64,000 nt of DNA from Clostridia bacterium. Lineage in GTDB: Bacteria; Bacillota; Peptococcia; DRI-13; SM3-B62. Positions 9,492-17,460 of the stretch are shown one piece after another (the stretch's first letter is position 1; every line of letters starts with the position of its first letter). Location: NCBI GenBank assembly GCA_018432615.1, contig JAHDSQ010000022.1, forward strand, positions 1 through 64,000. The letters are read 5' to 3'. A program made the position numbers and the translations under genes. The notes beneath the pieces are model-generated. The model was not told where the DNA came from. It did no database searches and saw only the letters and a program-made list of their open reading frames with translations.

Positions 9492-10325
9492 ATGTCAGGT
9501 AATGTTGAGTTTGGAGAATTAAGGCGTATTTCCGGGCAAATTCGCCGGGATATCATTACAATGTTGGCTGAAGCGAGCTCCGGTCATCCGGGGGGTTCCC
9601 TGTCGGCGGTGGAAATTCTCACTGCTTTGTATTTCCAAGAGATGAAGATTGATCCGGCCAATCCGTCTTGGCCCGCAAGGGACAGGTTCATTCTGAGCAA
9701 GGGTCATGGGGCACCCGTGTTGTATGCTACCTTGGCCGAAAAAGGGTTTTTTCCCCGGGAGGAGTTGTTGACTCTCAGAAAGATTAACAGTCGGTTGCAG
9801 GGACACCCCGATATGAAGAAGGTGCCCGGTGTGGAGATGTCCACCGGTTCTTTGGGGCAGGGTCTTTCGGCCGCTGTCGGTATGGCCTTGGCCGGTCGGC
9901 TGGATAACAGGGATTACCGGGTATTTGTGCTTCTGGGAGATGGGGAAGTCCAGGAGGGGCAGGTGTGGGAAGCGGCTATGGCGGCGGCCCATTACCGGTT
10001 GGATCGTATGATAGCTTTTCTTGACCACAACGGTCTGCAAATCGACGGCAAAACATCCGAGGTTATGTCACCGGAGCCTCTTGACGAGAAATTCAAGGCT
10101 TTTGGCTGGCACGTGGAGAGGATTAACGGTCACTCCTTCCCGGAAATATTCGCAGCTTTGGAAAAAGCGGATGAGGTCAAGGACAAGCCGACCATGATTA
10201 TTGCCGAGACCGTCAAGGGCAAGGGCGTTTCTTTCATGGAAAACCAGGTGGAGTGGCATGGCAGTGCTCCCAACGAGGAACAGACGAAGCAAGCCCTGGC
10301 CGAGTTGGAACAGGAGGTGCTCTGA
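9492..10325 (+). CDS. tktN: Transketolase, N-terminal subunit
   Basis: 277 residues carrying the thiamine-diphosphate-binding half of a split transketolase. Visible: [19 protein letters not shown] near residue 25, the SKGHG active-site histidine motif, [18 protein letters not shown], and the metal/diphosphate motif [13 protein letters not shown] near 150. With the C-terminal subunit it transfers two-carbon ketol units in the non-oxidative pentose phosphate pathway. ATG 9492 follows AGGAAGGG at 9481-9488; upstream GTG 9474 and ATG 9477 lie within or before the ribosome site. The stop overlaps the start of the second subunit by one base, implying coupled synthesis of both subunits. Confidence 0.96.
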   Translation: MSGNVEFGELRRISGQIRRDIITMLAEASSGHPGGSLSAVEILTALYFQEMKIDPANPSWPARDRFILSKGHGAPVLYATLAEKGFFPREELLTLRKINSRLQGHPDMKKVPGVEMSTGSLGQGLSAAVGMALAGRLDNRDYRVFVLLGDGEVQEGQVWEAAMAAAHYRLDRMIAFLDHNGLQIDGKTSEVMSPEPLDEKFKAFGWHVERINGHSFPEIFAALEKADEVKDKPTMIIAETVKGKGVSFMENQVEWHGSAPNEEQTKQALAELEQEVL

Positions 10326-11251
10326 TGGAAAAGATTGCTACCAGAAATGCGTATGGTAAAGCCCTAGTTGAATTGGGCAAGGTCAATGAGAATATTGTCG
10401 TGCTTGATGCGGATCTTGCCAAATCAACAAAGACGATTGATTTTAAAAAGAGTTTTCCCGGCAGGTTTTTTGATATGGGAATCGCCGAGCAGAATTTGAT
10501 GGGGACGGCAGCAGGCTTTGCTGCAGCCGGCAAGATACCTTTTGCCAGTACCTTTGCTATTTTTGCAACGGGGCGGGCCTTTGAGCAGATCAGGAATTCT
10601 ATTGCTTATCCGAGACTGAATGTGAAGATTGGCGCCACCCATGCCGGTTTGACGGTGGGAGAGGATGGCGCTTCCCATCAGGCTGTTATGGATCTGGCAT
10701 TGATGCGGGCTATGCCGAATATGACCGTGTTTGTTCCGGCCGATGCTACGGAAGCCGGGAAGATGACCATGGCTGCTGCCGAGATTGAAGGGCCTGTCTA
10801 TTTGCGGTTGGGTCGCTCCAATGTGCCGGTGCTTTACTCTGAGGATTACAATTTTGTTCCCGGCAAGGCCTCAGTCCTGCGACAGGGCAAAGATGTGGCC
10901 ATTTTGGCCTGTGGTATCATGGTGGCTGAAGCTCTGGCCGCAGCCGAAGAGCTGGAGAAAGAAGGTATTTCGGCGAGAGTCCTGAACATTTCGACCCTCA
11001 AGCCCTTGGATACGGAGGCGATCCTCAAAGCGGCCCGGGAGACTAAAGCCTTGGTAACGGCAGAGGAGCACAGTATCATCGGTGGTTTAGGCAGTGCGGT
11101 TGCTGAGGTATTGGCTGAGAATGAACCGACTCCTTTGGTGCGCGTAGGGGTAAAGGACACCTTCGGTGAGTCGGGTAAGGCACCGGAATTGTTGGAAAAA
11201 TATGGACTGACGGCGGGGCATATCAAAGCGGCAGTCCTGGCATTAACATAA
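10325..11251 (+). CDS. tktC: Transketolase, C-terminal subunit
   Basis: 308 residues with the pyrimidine-binding domain and C-terminal domain of transketolase. Motifs: DADLAKSTKTIDFKKSFPGRFFDMGIAEQNLMGTAAGFAA (the conserved glutamate of IAEQN activates the thiamine ring), GLTVGEDGASHQAVMDLALMR, then the C-terminal fold with VTAEEHSIIGGLGSAVAE. Start ATG 10325 shares its A with the TGA of the N-terminal subunit (TGATG) and has AGGAGGTG at 10312-10319. Split transketolases of this kind are common in anaerobic Firmicutes and archaea. No terminator follows before ftsE, 94 bp away. Confidence 0.96.
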   Translation: MEKIATRNAYGKALVELGKVNENIVVLDADLAKSTKTIDFKKSFPGRFFDMGIAEQNLMGTAAGFAAAGKIPFASTFAIFATGRAFEQIRNSIAYPRLNVKIGATHAGLTVGEDGASHQAVMDLALMRAMPNMTVFVPADATEAGKMTMAAAEIEGPVYLRLGRSNVPVLYSEDYNFVPGKASVLRQGKDVAILACGIMVAEALAAAEELEKEGISARVLNISTLKPLDTEAILKAARETKALVTAEEHSIIGGLGSAVAEVLAENEPTPLVRVGVKDTFGESGKAPELLEKYGLTAGHIKAAVLALT

Positions 11252-11344
11252 TTATCCGGCAGGTATTTCCCTTATGCTGTCGAACAAAGATAGAGATATT
11301 GTCGAAGCAATAGGGCGGAGATATATAGGGGTGATTTGATAATA

Positions 11345-12037
11345 ATGATAAAGATGGTCAATGTGTCCAAGGTGTACCAGGGAGAGGTCAAGGTCAGAGC
11401 CCTTTCACATATTAATCTGCAAATCGACAGGGGCGAGTTTGTCTTTATTGTTGGACCCAGTGGTGCCGGCAAGTCGACTTTGACCCGGTTGATAATCAGA
11501 GAGGAATTGCCCACCAGCGGGCAAATCATAGTGGGCGGGAGAAGCCTGCCGAGGCTGAAGGAAAGGGAGGTTCCCCTCCTGCGGCGCAAAATAGGCTTTA
11601 TTTTTCAGGATTTCCGTTTGCTAATGGAGAGAACGGTCTATGAAAACGTGGCCTTTGCCATGGAGGCCATTGAAATACCGCGGAGCACCGTGCGGGAAAG
11701 AGTTCCCGCTGTGCTGGAAATGGTTGGGTTGAAGGACAAGATGTCCATGTACCCTCATGAGCTTTCCGGCGGTCAGCAGCAGAGGGTTTGTATTGCCCGG
11801 GCTGTGGTCAACGACCCCTTGATTATTATTGCCGATGAGCCGACCGGCAACTTGGATCCGGATAATTCATGGGATATTATGAGGATTTTGGCTGCTATCA
11901 ACAAAAGAGGTACTACAATAATTACGGCGACCCACGACCGGGAAATGGTCGATAAAATGAAACGGCGCGTAATCGCCTTATCCGACGGAGAGATCGTCCG
12001 GGACGAGGAGAGGGGGACATACCGCAATGAAGCTTAG
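11345..12037 (+). CDS. ftsE: Cell division ATP-binding protein FtsE
   Basis: 230 residues. FtsE is the ABC ATPase of the FtsEX complex, which regulates peptidoglycan hydrolases at the division site or lateral wall. Walker A GPSGAGKST at residues 37-45, signature LSGGQQQR near 138, Walker B IIIADEPTGNLD near 160, and the H-loop THDREMV. ATG 11345 has GGGGTGAT upstream; TTG 11336 and ATG 11354 are possible alternatives. It overlaps ftsX by 11 bp. Confidence 0.95.
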   Translation: MIKMVNVSKVYQGEVKVRALSHINLQIDRGEFVFIVGPSGAGKSTLTRLIIREELPTSGQIIVGGRSLPRLKEREVPLLRRKIGFIFQDFRLLMERTVYENVAFAMEAIEIPRSTVRERVPAVLEMVGLKDKMSMYPHELSGGQQQRVCIARAVVNDPLIIIADEPTGNLDPDNSWDIMRILAAINKRGTTIITATHDREMVDKMKRRVIALSDGEIVRDEERGTYRNEA

Positions 12038-12914
12038 CAGTATAGGCTATTCCCTGCGCGATGCCTTCCGTTCCTTGTGGCGCAATAAGTTTATGACCTT
12101 GGCCTCGGTAGCTACGGTTGCTATTTCTATGGTGATATTAGGGGCCGCCTGGATTTTGGTGCTTAATACGGAATACCTGGCCTCGACCATGGAGTCTGAG
12201 CTTGAAATCAATGTTTATTTGGAGAAGGAATTGACAAGGGACAAAGCTCTTGAGATGAAGGATAAAATACAAAAAATCTCCGGGGTGGAGGAAGCGTTTT
12301 TCGTACCAAAGGAAGAGGGACTGGAAGCTATGGAGGAACGCTTTGGTGAGGACTCCGATCTCCTGCAGTCTTTGGGCGGTGTAAACCCTTTGCCGGATGT
12401 ATATAGGATCAAGTCTCATGATGCGGACTTTGTTCCGCAGATTGCCTCTGAGCTTGCGGTTTTGGAAGGAATAGAAACGGTACGCTATGGGCAGGGTTTT
12501 GTGGAAAAGCTGTTGTCCCTGACAGATTGGTTGCGTACAGTGGGCTTGGGGGTCATCTTTGCGGTGGGACTTGCGGCCATTTTTCTGATAGCAACGACTA
12601 TCAGACTAACGGTCTTTGCCCGCAGACGCGAGGTGACTATCATGAAGTTGGTAGGGGCGACCAATTGGTATATTCGCTGGCCCTTTTTCCTGGAGGGGAT
12701 GATTATCGGTTTTTCCGGGGCTTTCTTAGCTGTCATGTCGATTTATTTTATATATGATCAGCTGGTACAAAACATTTCCGTGATGGTTAGCTTTGTACCG
12801 ATTATGACGGACCAGGAAGTGCTGTATAATATTTACAAAAACTTGTTACTGATGGGAACCGGTATCGGTGCATTAGGTAGTGCTGTGAGCCTGCATCGCT
12901 TTTTAAAGGTGTGA
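12027..12914 (+). CDS. ftsX: Cell division membrane protein FtsX
   Basis: 295 residues with the FtsX topology: first transmembrane helix at residues 23-45, a long extracellular loop (50-165) with VNPLPDVYRIK, then three helices near 172-195, 220-245 and 265-290. The loop contacts an extracellular hydrolase or its activator; FtsE drives the conformational change. It starts inside the ftsE 3' end, so the two are coupled. A terminator at 13010 separates it from ctpB. In many relatives an M23-family (EnvC-like) activator gene sits between ftsX and the S41 protease; it is absent here. Confidence 0.95.
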   Translation: MKLSSIGYSLRDAFRSLWRNKFMTLASVATVAISMVILGAAWILVLNTEYLASTMESELEINVYLEKELTRDKALEMKDKIQKISGVEEAFFVPKEEGLEAMEERFGEDSDLLQSLGGVNPLPDVYRIKSHDADFVPQIASELAVLEGIETVRYGQGFVEKLLSLTDWLRTVGLGVIFAVGLAAIFLIATTIRLTVFARRREVTIMKLVGATNWYIRWPFFLEGMIIGFSGAFLAVMSIYFIYDQLVQNISVMVSFVPIMTDQEVLYNIYKNLLLMGTGIGALGSAVSLHRFLKV

Positions 12915-13009
12915 CTCAGGAGATAAGAAAGTTTTTTATACTATGGTAAGATGGTTTTAAACCACATAAGATAGAATAGAGATAAAGGAAACGGCAACAT
13001 AATATTTTA

Positions 13010-13031
13010 CGGTGAAGGCACCGCTTTTTTT
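13010..13031 (+). terminator. Intrinsic terminator after ftsX
   Basis: Perfect stem CGGTG (13010-13014) / CACCG (13019-13023) with AAGG loop, followed by CTTTTTTTC. It argues against the long upstream start of the next gene at 13012. Confidence 0.8.
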
Positions 13032-13068
13032 CTATATGTGCTACTGCCGGTTGGGTAGGAGAGTCATA

Positions 13069-14208
13069 ATGAAGAAGCACGGTTTATTGAAAACAATAAT
13101 ATCCCTTATTACTGCTTTTTGTTTTTTAGTAACTATTGTGGTAGGAGCGTTCTACTATAGTTTCAGCACGGAAATCAATAAAATGCTGGAAGTCGGTTTG
13201 CTGGTTAAGACCCAGTATTTGCATGATGTAACCTTTTCCCAGATGATAACCGGTGCCGTGAAGGGGATGGTTCAATCCCTGGAAGACCCTTATTCTGTTT
13301 ATCTTGAGGGTGAGGAATATGAGGAATTGCAGCGCTATATCCAGGGTTCTATCGGGGGCATAGGAGTTTATGTCGGGATTAAGGATGGGAAGTTGGTCGT
13401 GGTTTCCCCCATTGAGGGAACCCCTGCCCATGAAGCCGGACTCAAGAGAGAAGATGTGATCGTTAAGGTAGATGATACTTTTACCAGTGAATTAGAATAC
13501 GACGAAGCCGTGGCGAGGATGAGAGGCGAACCCGGAACGCAAGTAAGCATTGGCGTTACACGCGAGGGCGTTGCAGAAATCTTGGTGTTCGAAATAACGC
13601 GAAAAGTCATCGAGATACCTTCTGTGGAAAGCGAGCTAACGGAGAAAAATATCGGCTACATGCGGATTCTGACTTTTGCCAGTAATACCGATGAGGCTGT
13701 TCAGCAGCAGCTGTTGGAATTGCTGGAGGACGGTGCCAAGGCTCTTGTCTTGGATCTGCGGGATAATCCGGGCGGTGATTTGAGCTCAGCGGTAAATATC
13801 GCCAAGCTTTTCGTGCCGGAAGGACCCATTGTGTTTACAGTGGATAAAAGGGGCGAAATGGTAGCATACAATAATGAGGAATCGGTGAGTCTTAACATTC
13901 CCCTGGCTGTTTTGGTTAACGGAGGAAGCGCCAGTGCCTCCGAGGTTCTGGCCGGCGCGATCAAGGATACGGATTCCGGCGTTTTGCTGGGTGAGAAGAC
14001 CTTTGGCAAGGGTATAGTTCAGGGTATTTTCATGATAAACGAAGAGGACGGTTTGAAGCTGACGACTTCGAAATACCTGACCCCTAACAAGACGGATATT
14101 CACGAACTCGGAATCGAACCGGATATTTTTGTTGAGCTGACAGCCGCCGATAAGGAAGACGTTCAGTTAAAAAGGGCGCTGGAGTATTTGGAAGAACAAA
14201 TGGATTAA
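13069..14208 (+). CDS. ctpB: S41 C-terminal processing peptidase (CtpA/CtpB type)
   Basis: 379 residues. A membrane-anchored serine protease with PDZ-gated activity; the Bacillus homologue CtpB cleaves SpoIVFA during sporulation. One N-terminal transmembrane helix at residues 9-31, PDZ domain about 85-170 (GGIGVYVGIKDGKLVVVSPIEGTPA), then the tail-specific protease domain. The Ser-Lys dyad is visible as Ser289 in SASASE and Lys314 in TFGKG, 25 residues apart as in E. coli Tsp. Start ATG 13069 has TAGGAG upstream; an in-frame GTG at 13012 would lie within the terminator hairpin. It lies 12 bp before the MinJ-like gene. Confidence 0.95.
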   Translation: MKKHGLLKTIISLITAFCFLVTIVVGAFYYSFSTEINKMLEVGLLVKTQYLHDVTFSQMITGAVKGMVQSLEDPYSVYLEGEEYEELQRYIQGSIGGIGVYVGIKDGKLVVVSPIEGTPAHEAGLKREDVIVKVDDTFTSELEYDEAVARMRGEPGTQVSIGVTREGVAEILVFEITRKVIEIPSVESELTEKNIGYMRILTFASNTDEAVQQQLLELLEDGAKALVLDLRDNPGGDLSSAVNIAKLFVPEGPIVFTVDKRGEMVAYNNEESVSLNIPLAVLVNGGSASASEVLAGAIKDTDSGVLLGEKTFGKGIVQGIFMINEEDGLKLTTSKYLTPNKTDIHELGIEPDIFVELTAADKEDVQLKRALEYLEEQMD

Positions 14209-14220
14209 GGGGGCGAGTTG

Positions 14221-15459
14221 GTGTTCCCGCTATATCAGTTGATACCGATGATTTTGCAGGGCATGGCCTCAATTATTTTCAGCTGGATCTTTTGGCTGAT
14301 CGTTTTATTGGTAGCCATGCAGTATAAAAGATTAACGAAGGTCGGCAGTTCCCTTTTCGATTTGCCAAGGGAACCGCTTTGGCCTTCGGTTCTTTTCGCG
14401 ACGCTTTTTGGTGTGGCAGGCGGGGTTGTGGGCAGTATCCTGCTGGTGGTTGTGGGTATCTCTTTGTTTGAAGTCGGGATAATTTATCTGTGGATAACGG
14501 CGCTGGCCTTGATGCTGTTTCGGCAGCGCTTTCTTTGTTTTGCTTATGCCGGCGGGGTGATATCCCTGATGAAAATAATTTTTGGTGTCCCGGACGTCAG
14601 CGTGCCGCAGATAATGGGACTGGTAGCCATTTTACATATGGTGGAGTCTTTTCTGATTCTGGGAAGTGCGCATTTACAGCCGGTCCCGGTGTATGTCAGG
14701 ATGAAGCAGGGTAGGATTGTCGGGGGTTTCAATCTGCAAAAGTTTTGGCCCCTGCCTATCGTGGCTTTGATGGCCGTGTTCCTGCCTGACCCGGGAGTTG
14801 TGCAAGGCGGTGTAGCCATGCCTGACTGGTGGCCTTTAATCAAGCCTGAGTACTTGCAGGGACAGGGCGACCCGGTGTATTATATGCTTCCGGTTGTTGC
14901 CGCTCTCGGATACGGAGATATCGCGCTGACAGAATTGCCCCGCTATAAAACGCGCCGTTCGGCACTGGATTTAGGGTTATACAGTGTGATTCTTTTGTTT
15001 TTGGCGATTATGGCCAGTTACCGTCCGGAAACGGCAATTATCCCTGCCCTGTTCGGACCACTGGGACATGAGACGCTGATCATTTTGGGGCAGCGCAGGG
15101 AAATGGGCGGCCAACCGTACTTTGTTCCGCCGGAGCAGGGCGTTATGCTGCTGTACGTCTTGCGGGGTGGGCCGTTTCGACGGGCCGGACTCAAAGACGG
15201 CGACATCATTTTAGCTGTCAATAGCATAGTCGTAAACCGTGAGAGGGAGATTAGGGAGCTGCTGCTGTTAAGCGGCGGTTCGCTTGAGGTTGAAGTGTTG
15301 CGGGGCAGAAAACAGAGCAGGCTGCGAAAAATGGTATATTTAAAGCCCGGCGAAAATCCGGGGTATATTCCTGTGCCGGAGGGGCAATACGATCCCTATG
15401 TGGAGTTCTCGGGTTCGTCCGGACTGCTTAAGAAGTGGCTGAGGAAGCTGAGGGGCTAG
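14221..15459 (+). CDS. minJ: MinJ-like polytopic PDZ membrane protein
   Basis: About 412 residues: seven or eight transmembrane helices in residues 10-290, then a C-terminal PDZ domain (about 300-370, GVMLLYVLRGGPFRRAGLKDGDIILAVNSIVV) and a 40-residue tail. In Bacillus, MinJ bridges DivIVA to MinCD and lies in the ftsEX-ctpB region, matching this context. The architecture plus synteny support the call, though I cannot test sequence homology. Start is GTG 14221 or TTG 14218, both after AAGGGGG (14207-14213). The last 181 bp, including the stop, recur at 16483-16663; see findings. Confidence 0.7.
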   Translation: MFPLYQLIPMILQGMASIIFSWIFWLIVLLVAMQYKRLTKVGSSLFDLPREPLWPSVLFATLFGVAGGVVGSILLVVVGISLFEVGIIYLWITALALMLFRQRFLCFAYAGGVISLMKIIFGVPDVSVPQIMGLVAILHMVESFLILGSAHLQPVPVYVRMKQGRIVGGFNLQKFWPLPIVALMAVFLPDPGVVQGGVAMPDWWPLIKPEYLQGQGDPVYYMLPVVAALGYGDIALTELPRYKTRRSALDLGLYSVILLFLAIMASYRPETAIIPALFGPLGHETLIILGQRREMGGQPYFVPPEQGVMLLYVLRGGPFRRAGLKDGDIILAVNSIVVNREREIRELLLLSGGSLEVEVLRGRKQSRLRKMVYLKPGENPGYIPVPEGQYDPYVEFSGSSGLLKKWLRKLRG

Positions 15460-15462
15460 CAG
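15282..15462 (+). repeat. Direct repeat, copy 1 (3' end of minJ)
   Basis: 181 bp at the 3' end of the MinJ-like gene align without gaps to 16483-16663. By hand I count about 17 differences, roughly 90% identity. The two copies flank the KilA-N gene at a spacing of 1201 bp. Confidence 0.9.
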
Positions 15463-15490
15463 GAGGATGCCGCTAAGCCGAAAATAGATG

Positions 15491-15517
15491 TTGAAAAGAA
15501 CATATGTTTGGTATAAT
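15491..15517 (+). promoter_or_regulatory. Promoter with LexA-like SOS box before KilA-N gene
   Basis: TTGAAA (15491-15496) and TATAAT (15512-15517) with a short 15-bp spacer. GAACATATGTTT (15498-15509) between them fits the Gram-positive LexA box (GAAC-N4-GTTY). It resembles the exact GAACATACGTTC box at uvrB in this window. Confidence 0.65.
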
Positions 15518-15546
15518 ATATGTAGTTGAGATAGGAGGGCCGACAA

Positions 15547-16386
15547 ATGACAAATAAAATCTTTGTGGGCGGTACTCAGATTACAGTGACTACGATTGAA
15601 GATAAGGATTATATTTCACTAACAGACATGATCAAGGCAAAAGATGGCAGCTTTTTTATTTCAGATTGGCTTCGTAACCGAAATACAGTTGAGTTTTTGG
15701 GGATATGGGAACAAATACATAATCCTGATTTTAATTATGGCGAATTCGCCGTAATTAAAAGTCAAGCTGGTTTGAATAGTTATAAAATAAGTGTTAAGGA
15801 ATGGGTTACAAAAACAAATGCAATTGGATTAAGAGCGACGGCCGGACGCTATGGTGGAACATACGCTTACAAGGATGTCGCATTTGAATTCGGAATGTGG
15901 ATCAGTCCGGAATTTAAAATCTACCTAATTAAAGAGTTTGAAAGGCTTAAAGCTGAGGAACAGAGACAGTTGGGATGGGATATAAAACGCAACCTGGCAA
16001 AAATCAATTACCGTATACATACAGATGCAATAAAAGAGAACTTAATCCCCGTCGAACTAACATCGCAGCAGGTTAATCAGGTTTATGCAAGTGAAGCTGA
16101 TGTGTTAAATATTGCCTTATTCGGGATGACCGCTAAACAGTGGAGAGATGCTAATACTGAACTCAAAGGAAATATCCGTGACTATGCCAATGTTTCACAA
16201 CTTGTATGTCTTTCAAATATGGAAAACCTGAATGCTGTATTTATTGGAGAAGGCATGCCACAAAACGAGCGGCTAAAAAAGCTCAATGCCATTGCAATAA
16301 GTCAAATGAAGCTTCTGACAGAGGACCACAGAATAATGACGTATGAAGAGAAAAGTCGTGGGCGTGTACAAGGTGAAAGACAATGA
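15547..16386 (+). CDS. KilA-N domain DNA-binding protein
   Basis: 279 residues. The N-terminal 110 residues match the KilA-N fold seen in phage and large-virus proteins: DYISLTDMIKAKDG near residue 20, ISDWLRNRNTVEFLGIWEQIHNPDF, and GLRATAGRYGGTYAYKDVAFEFGMWISPEFKIYLIKEFERLK. The remaining part is helical and probably a partner or effector domain. Function is unknown; KilA-N proteins are mostly phage-derived DNA binders. Strong ribosome site (AGGAGG near 15534). The gene is more AT-rich than its neighbours, is flanked by the duplicated minJ end and carries a LexA-like operator, all pointing to acquisition from a phage or mobile element. Confidence 0.88.
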   Translation: MTNKIFVGGTQITVTTIEDKDYISLTDMIKAKDGSFFISDWLRNRNTVEFLGIWEQIHNPDFNYGEFAVIKSQAGLNSYKISVKEWVTKTNAIGLRATAGRYGGTYAYKDVAFEFGMWISPEFKIYLIKEFERLKAEEQRQLGWDIKRNLAKINYRIHTDAIKENLIPVELTSQQVNQVYASEADVLNIALFGMTAKQWRDANTELKGNIRDYANVSQLVCLSNMENLNAVFIGEGMPQNERLKKLNAIAISQMKLLTEDHRIMTYEEKSRGRVQGERQ

Positions 16387-16544
16387 CTGAACAATCATAC
16401 ATTATAAACATATCCCTCAAGGAGGCAGTTGACGTGATATCCCCTTTGATTTTATTGGGGGCCTTTTCTTGTCTAAAAGTTTGCTTGAAGTTGAAGTTTT
16501 GCGGGGCAGAAAACAGATACAGCAGAGAAAAACGATATATTTAA
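16383..16544 (+). CDS. Possible truncated second gene of the KilA-N unit
   Basis: ATG 16383 overlaps the KilA-N stop as ATGA and opens a 53-codon frame. The first 30 or so residues (MTEQSYIINISLKEAVDVIS) are not derived from minJ, but from base 16483 it runs out of frame through the duplicated minJ end. It may be the beginning of a gene cut by the recombination that placed the repeat here. No family recognised. Low confidence that it is expressed as a functional protein. Confidence 0.25.
   Translation: MTEQSYIINISLKEAVDVISPLILLGAFSCLKVCLKLKFCGAENRYSREKRYI
16440..16472 (+). terminator. Possible terminator after KilA-N gene
   Basis: CCCC (16441-16444) and GGGG (16457-16460) flank an AT loop and are followed by CCTTTTCTT. 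The stem is short and loop long, so this is weak. Confidence 0.35.
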
Positions 16545-16663
16545 AACCCGGCGAAAATCCGGGGTATATTCCTGTGCCGGAAGGACAATACGGTCCCTAT
16601 GTGGAGTTCTCGGGTTCGACCGGACTGCTTAAGAAGTGGCTGAGGAAGCTTAAGGGCTAGCAG
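16483..16663 (+). pseudogene. Duplicated 3' end of minJ (copy 2), no start
   Basis: Encodes the last 58 residues of the MinJ-like protein (LEVEVLRGRKQ ... KKWLRKLKG) with its own stop at 16658-16660. There is no PDZ or membrane part, no ribosome site and no credible start, so it is a non-functional fragment. About 90% identical to copy 1, without indels. Several differences are synonymous, suggesting an old duplication or a segment brought in from another strain's allele. Confidence 0.85.
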
Positions 16664-16696
16664 AATGTGATAGCGGTGATTAAAGCGGAAGGCGTG

Positions 16697-16725
16697 TAGA
16701 CATATGGGTGACAATATGGTATATT
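16697..16725 (+). promoter_or_regulatory. Probable promoter of the YefM-PIN pair
   Basis: TAGACA (16697-16702), 17-bp spacer, TATATT (16720-16725), 36 bp before the antitoxin start. One mismatch in each hexamer. Confidence 0.5.
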
Positions 16726-16760
16726 AATGGCAACGGAAGTTGAGATGTCGGGGTGATGAT

Positions 16761-17063
16761 ATGAATTTTTATACGGTGAGGGATTTAAGGACGCATCCTC
16801 GTGAAGTCTGGGATAAGCTTGACAAAACCCGGGAAGTCATCATAACTAACAATGGCAAGCCAACCGCATTAATGATCAAGATTGATGATGAGAATCTCGA
16901 GGAGGTACTGGCCGCTGTGAGACAGTCGGTGGCTATGAGGGCAGTAAATAAGCTGCGGTTATCTTCAATTAGAAATGGCAGGTCGGAAATGGTGGCCGAA
17001 GAAATAGACGCCGAGATATACAAGGTGCGCCGGGAGAAAAAGAATGAAAAAAGTAGTACTTGA
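16761..17063 (+). CDS. Phd/YefM-family antitoxin
   Basis: 100 residues. The N-terminus (MNFYTVRDLRTHPREVWDKLDKTREVIITNNGKPTALMI) is the Phd/YefM DNA-binding fold: strand, helix RDLR, helix, and the NNGKPTALM hairpin. The C-terminal half is a charged helical region expected to wrap the toxin. Start ATG 16761 after GGGGTGATG; upstream ATG 16740-region frames lack a proper site. It overlaps the PIN toxin gene by 20 bp, the classic antitoxin-first arrangement, and probably represses its own promoter. Confidence 0.85.
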   Translation: MNFYTVRDLRTHPREVWDKLDKTREVIITNNGKPTALMIKIDDENLEEVLAAVRQSVAMRAVNKLRLSSIRNGRSEMVAEEIDAEIYKVRREKKNEKSST

Positions 17064-17418
17064 TACAAATATCCTCGTTTCTGCGCTTCTATCACCTTAT
17101 GGCAGTCCTGCCAAGGTGTTTGACCATGTCTTAAACGGTAGTGTTGTAATGTGTTATGACAGCCGGGTCATAGCAGAGTATCAGGAAGTGCTTGTTCGTC
17201 CTAAGTTTTGTTTTGATAAGCAGGCGGTCAGGCAGGTTATGAACTTTATTGTAAATACGGGCATTTCTGTTGTGCCTTTTCCGGTTGCGGATGTTTTTGA
17301 GGATGAAGATGACAAGGTGTTTTATGAGGTTGCAAAAACAGCCAAGGCGCATCTGGTAACAGGGAATATAAGGCACTTTCCAAGTATTCCATGGGTTATG
17401 GAGCCACAGGAATATTAA
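17044..17418 (+). CDS. PIN-domain ribonuclease toxin
   Basis: 124 residues starting MKKVVLDTNILVSALLSPYGSPAKV, the family start of the putative-toxin PIN subgroup (COG1569-like). Acidic residues expected to bind Mg2+ are visible: Asp7 (VLDTN), Glu44-region (RVIAEYQEVL), Asp near 84 (DEDDKVFYEVA) and the late VTGNIRHF segment. PIN toxins cleave RNA and are neutralised by the cognate antitoxin. Overlap with the Phd/YefM gene means coupled translation. Confidence 0.87.
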   Translation: MKKVVLDTNILVSALLSPYGSPAKVFDHVLNGSVVMCYDSRVIAEYQEVLVRPKFCFDKQAVRQVMNFIVNTGISVVPFPVADVFEDEDDKVFYEVAKTAKAHLVTGNIRHFPSIPWVMEPQEY

Positions 17419-17460
17419 CAATTATTGGTAGTTGATACATAAGACGGAGGTGCTATATTT

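Noticed and set aside
13012-13068. 19-residue upstream extension of the S41 protease
   Set aside because: The GTG lies inside a terminator hairpin; ATG 13069 has a good ribosome site and a normal signal anchor.
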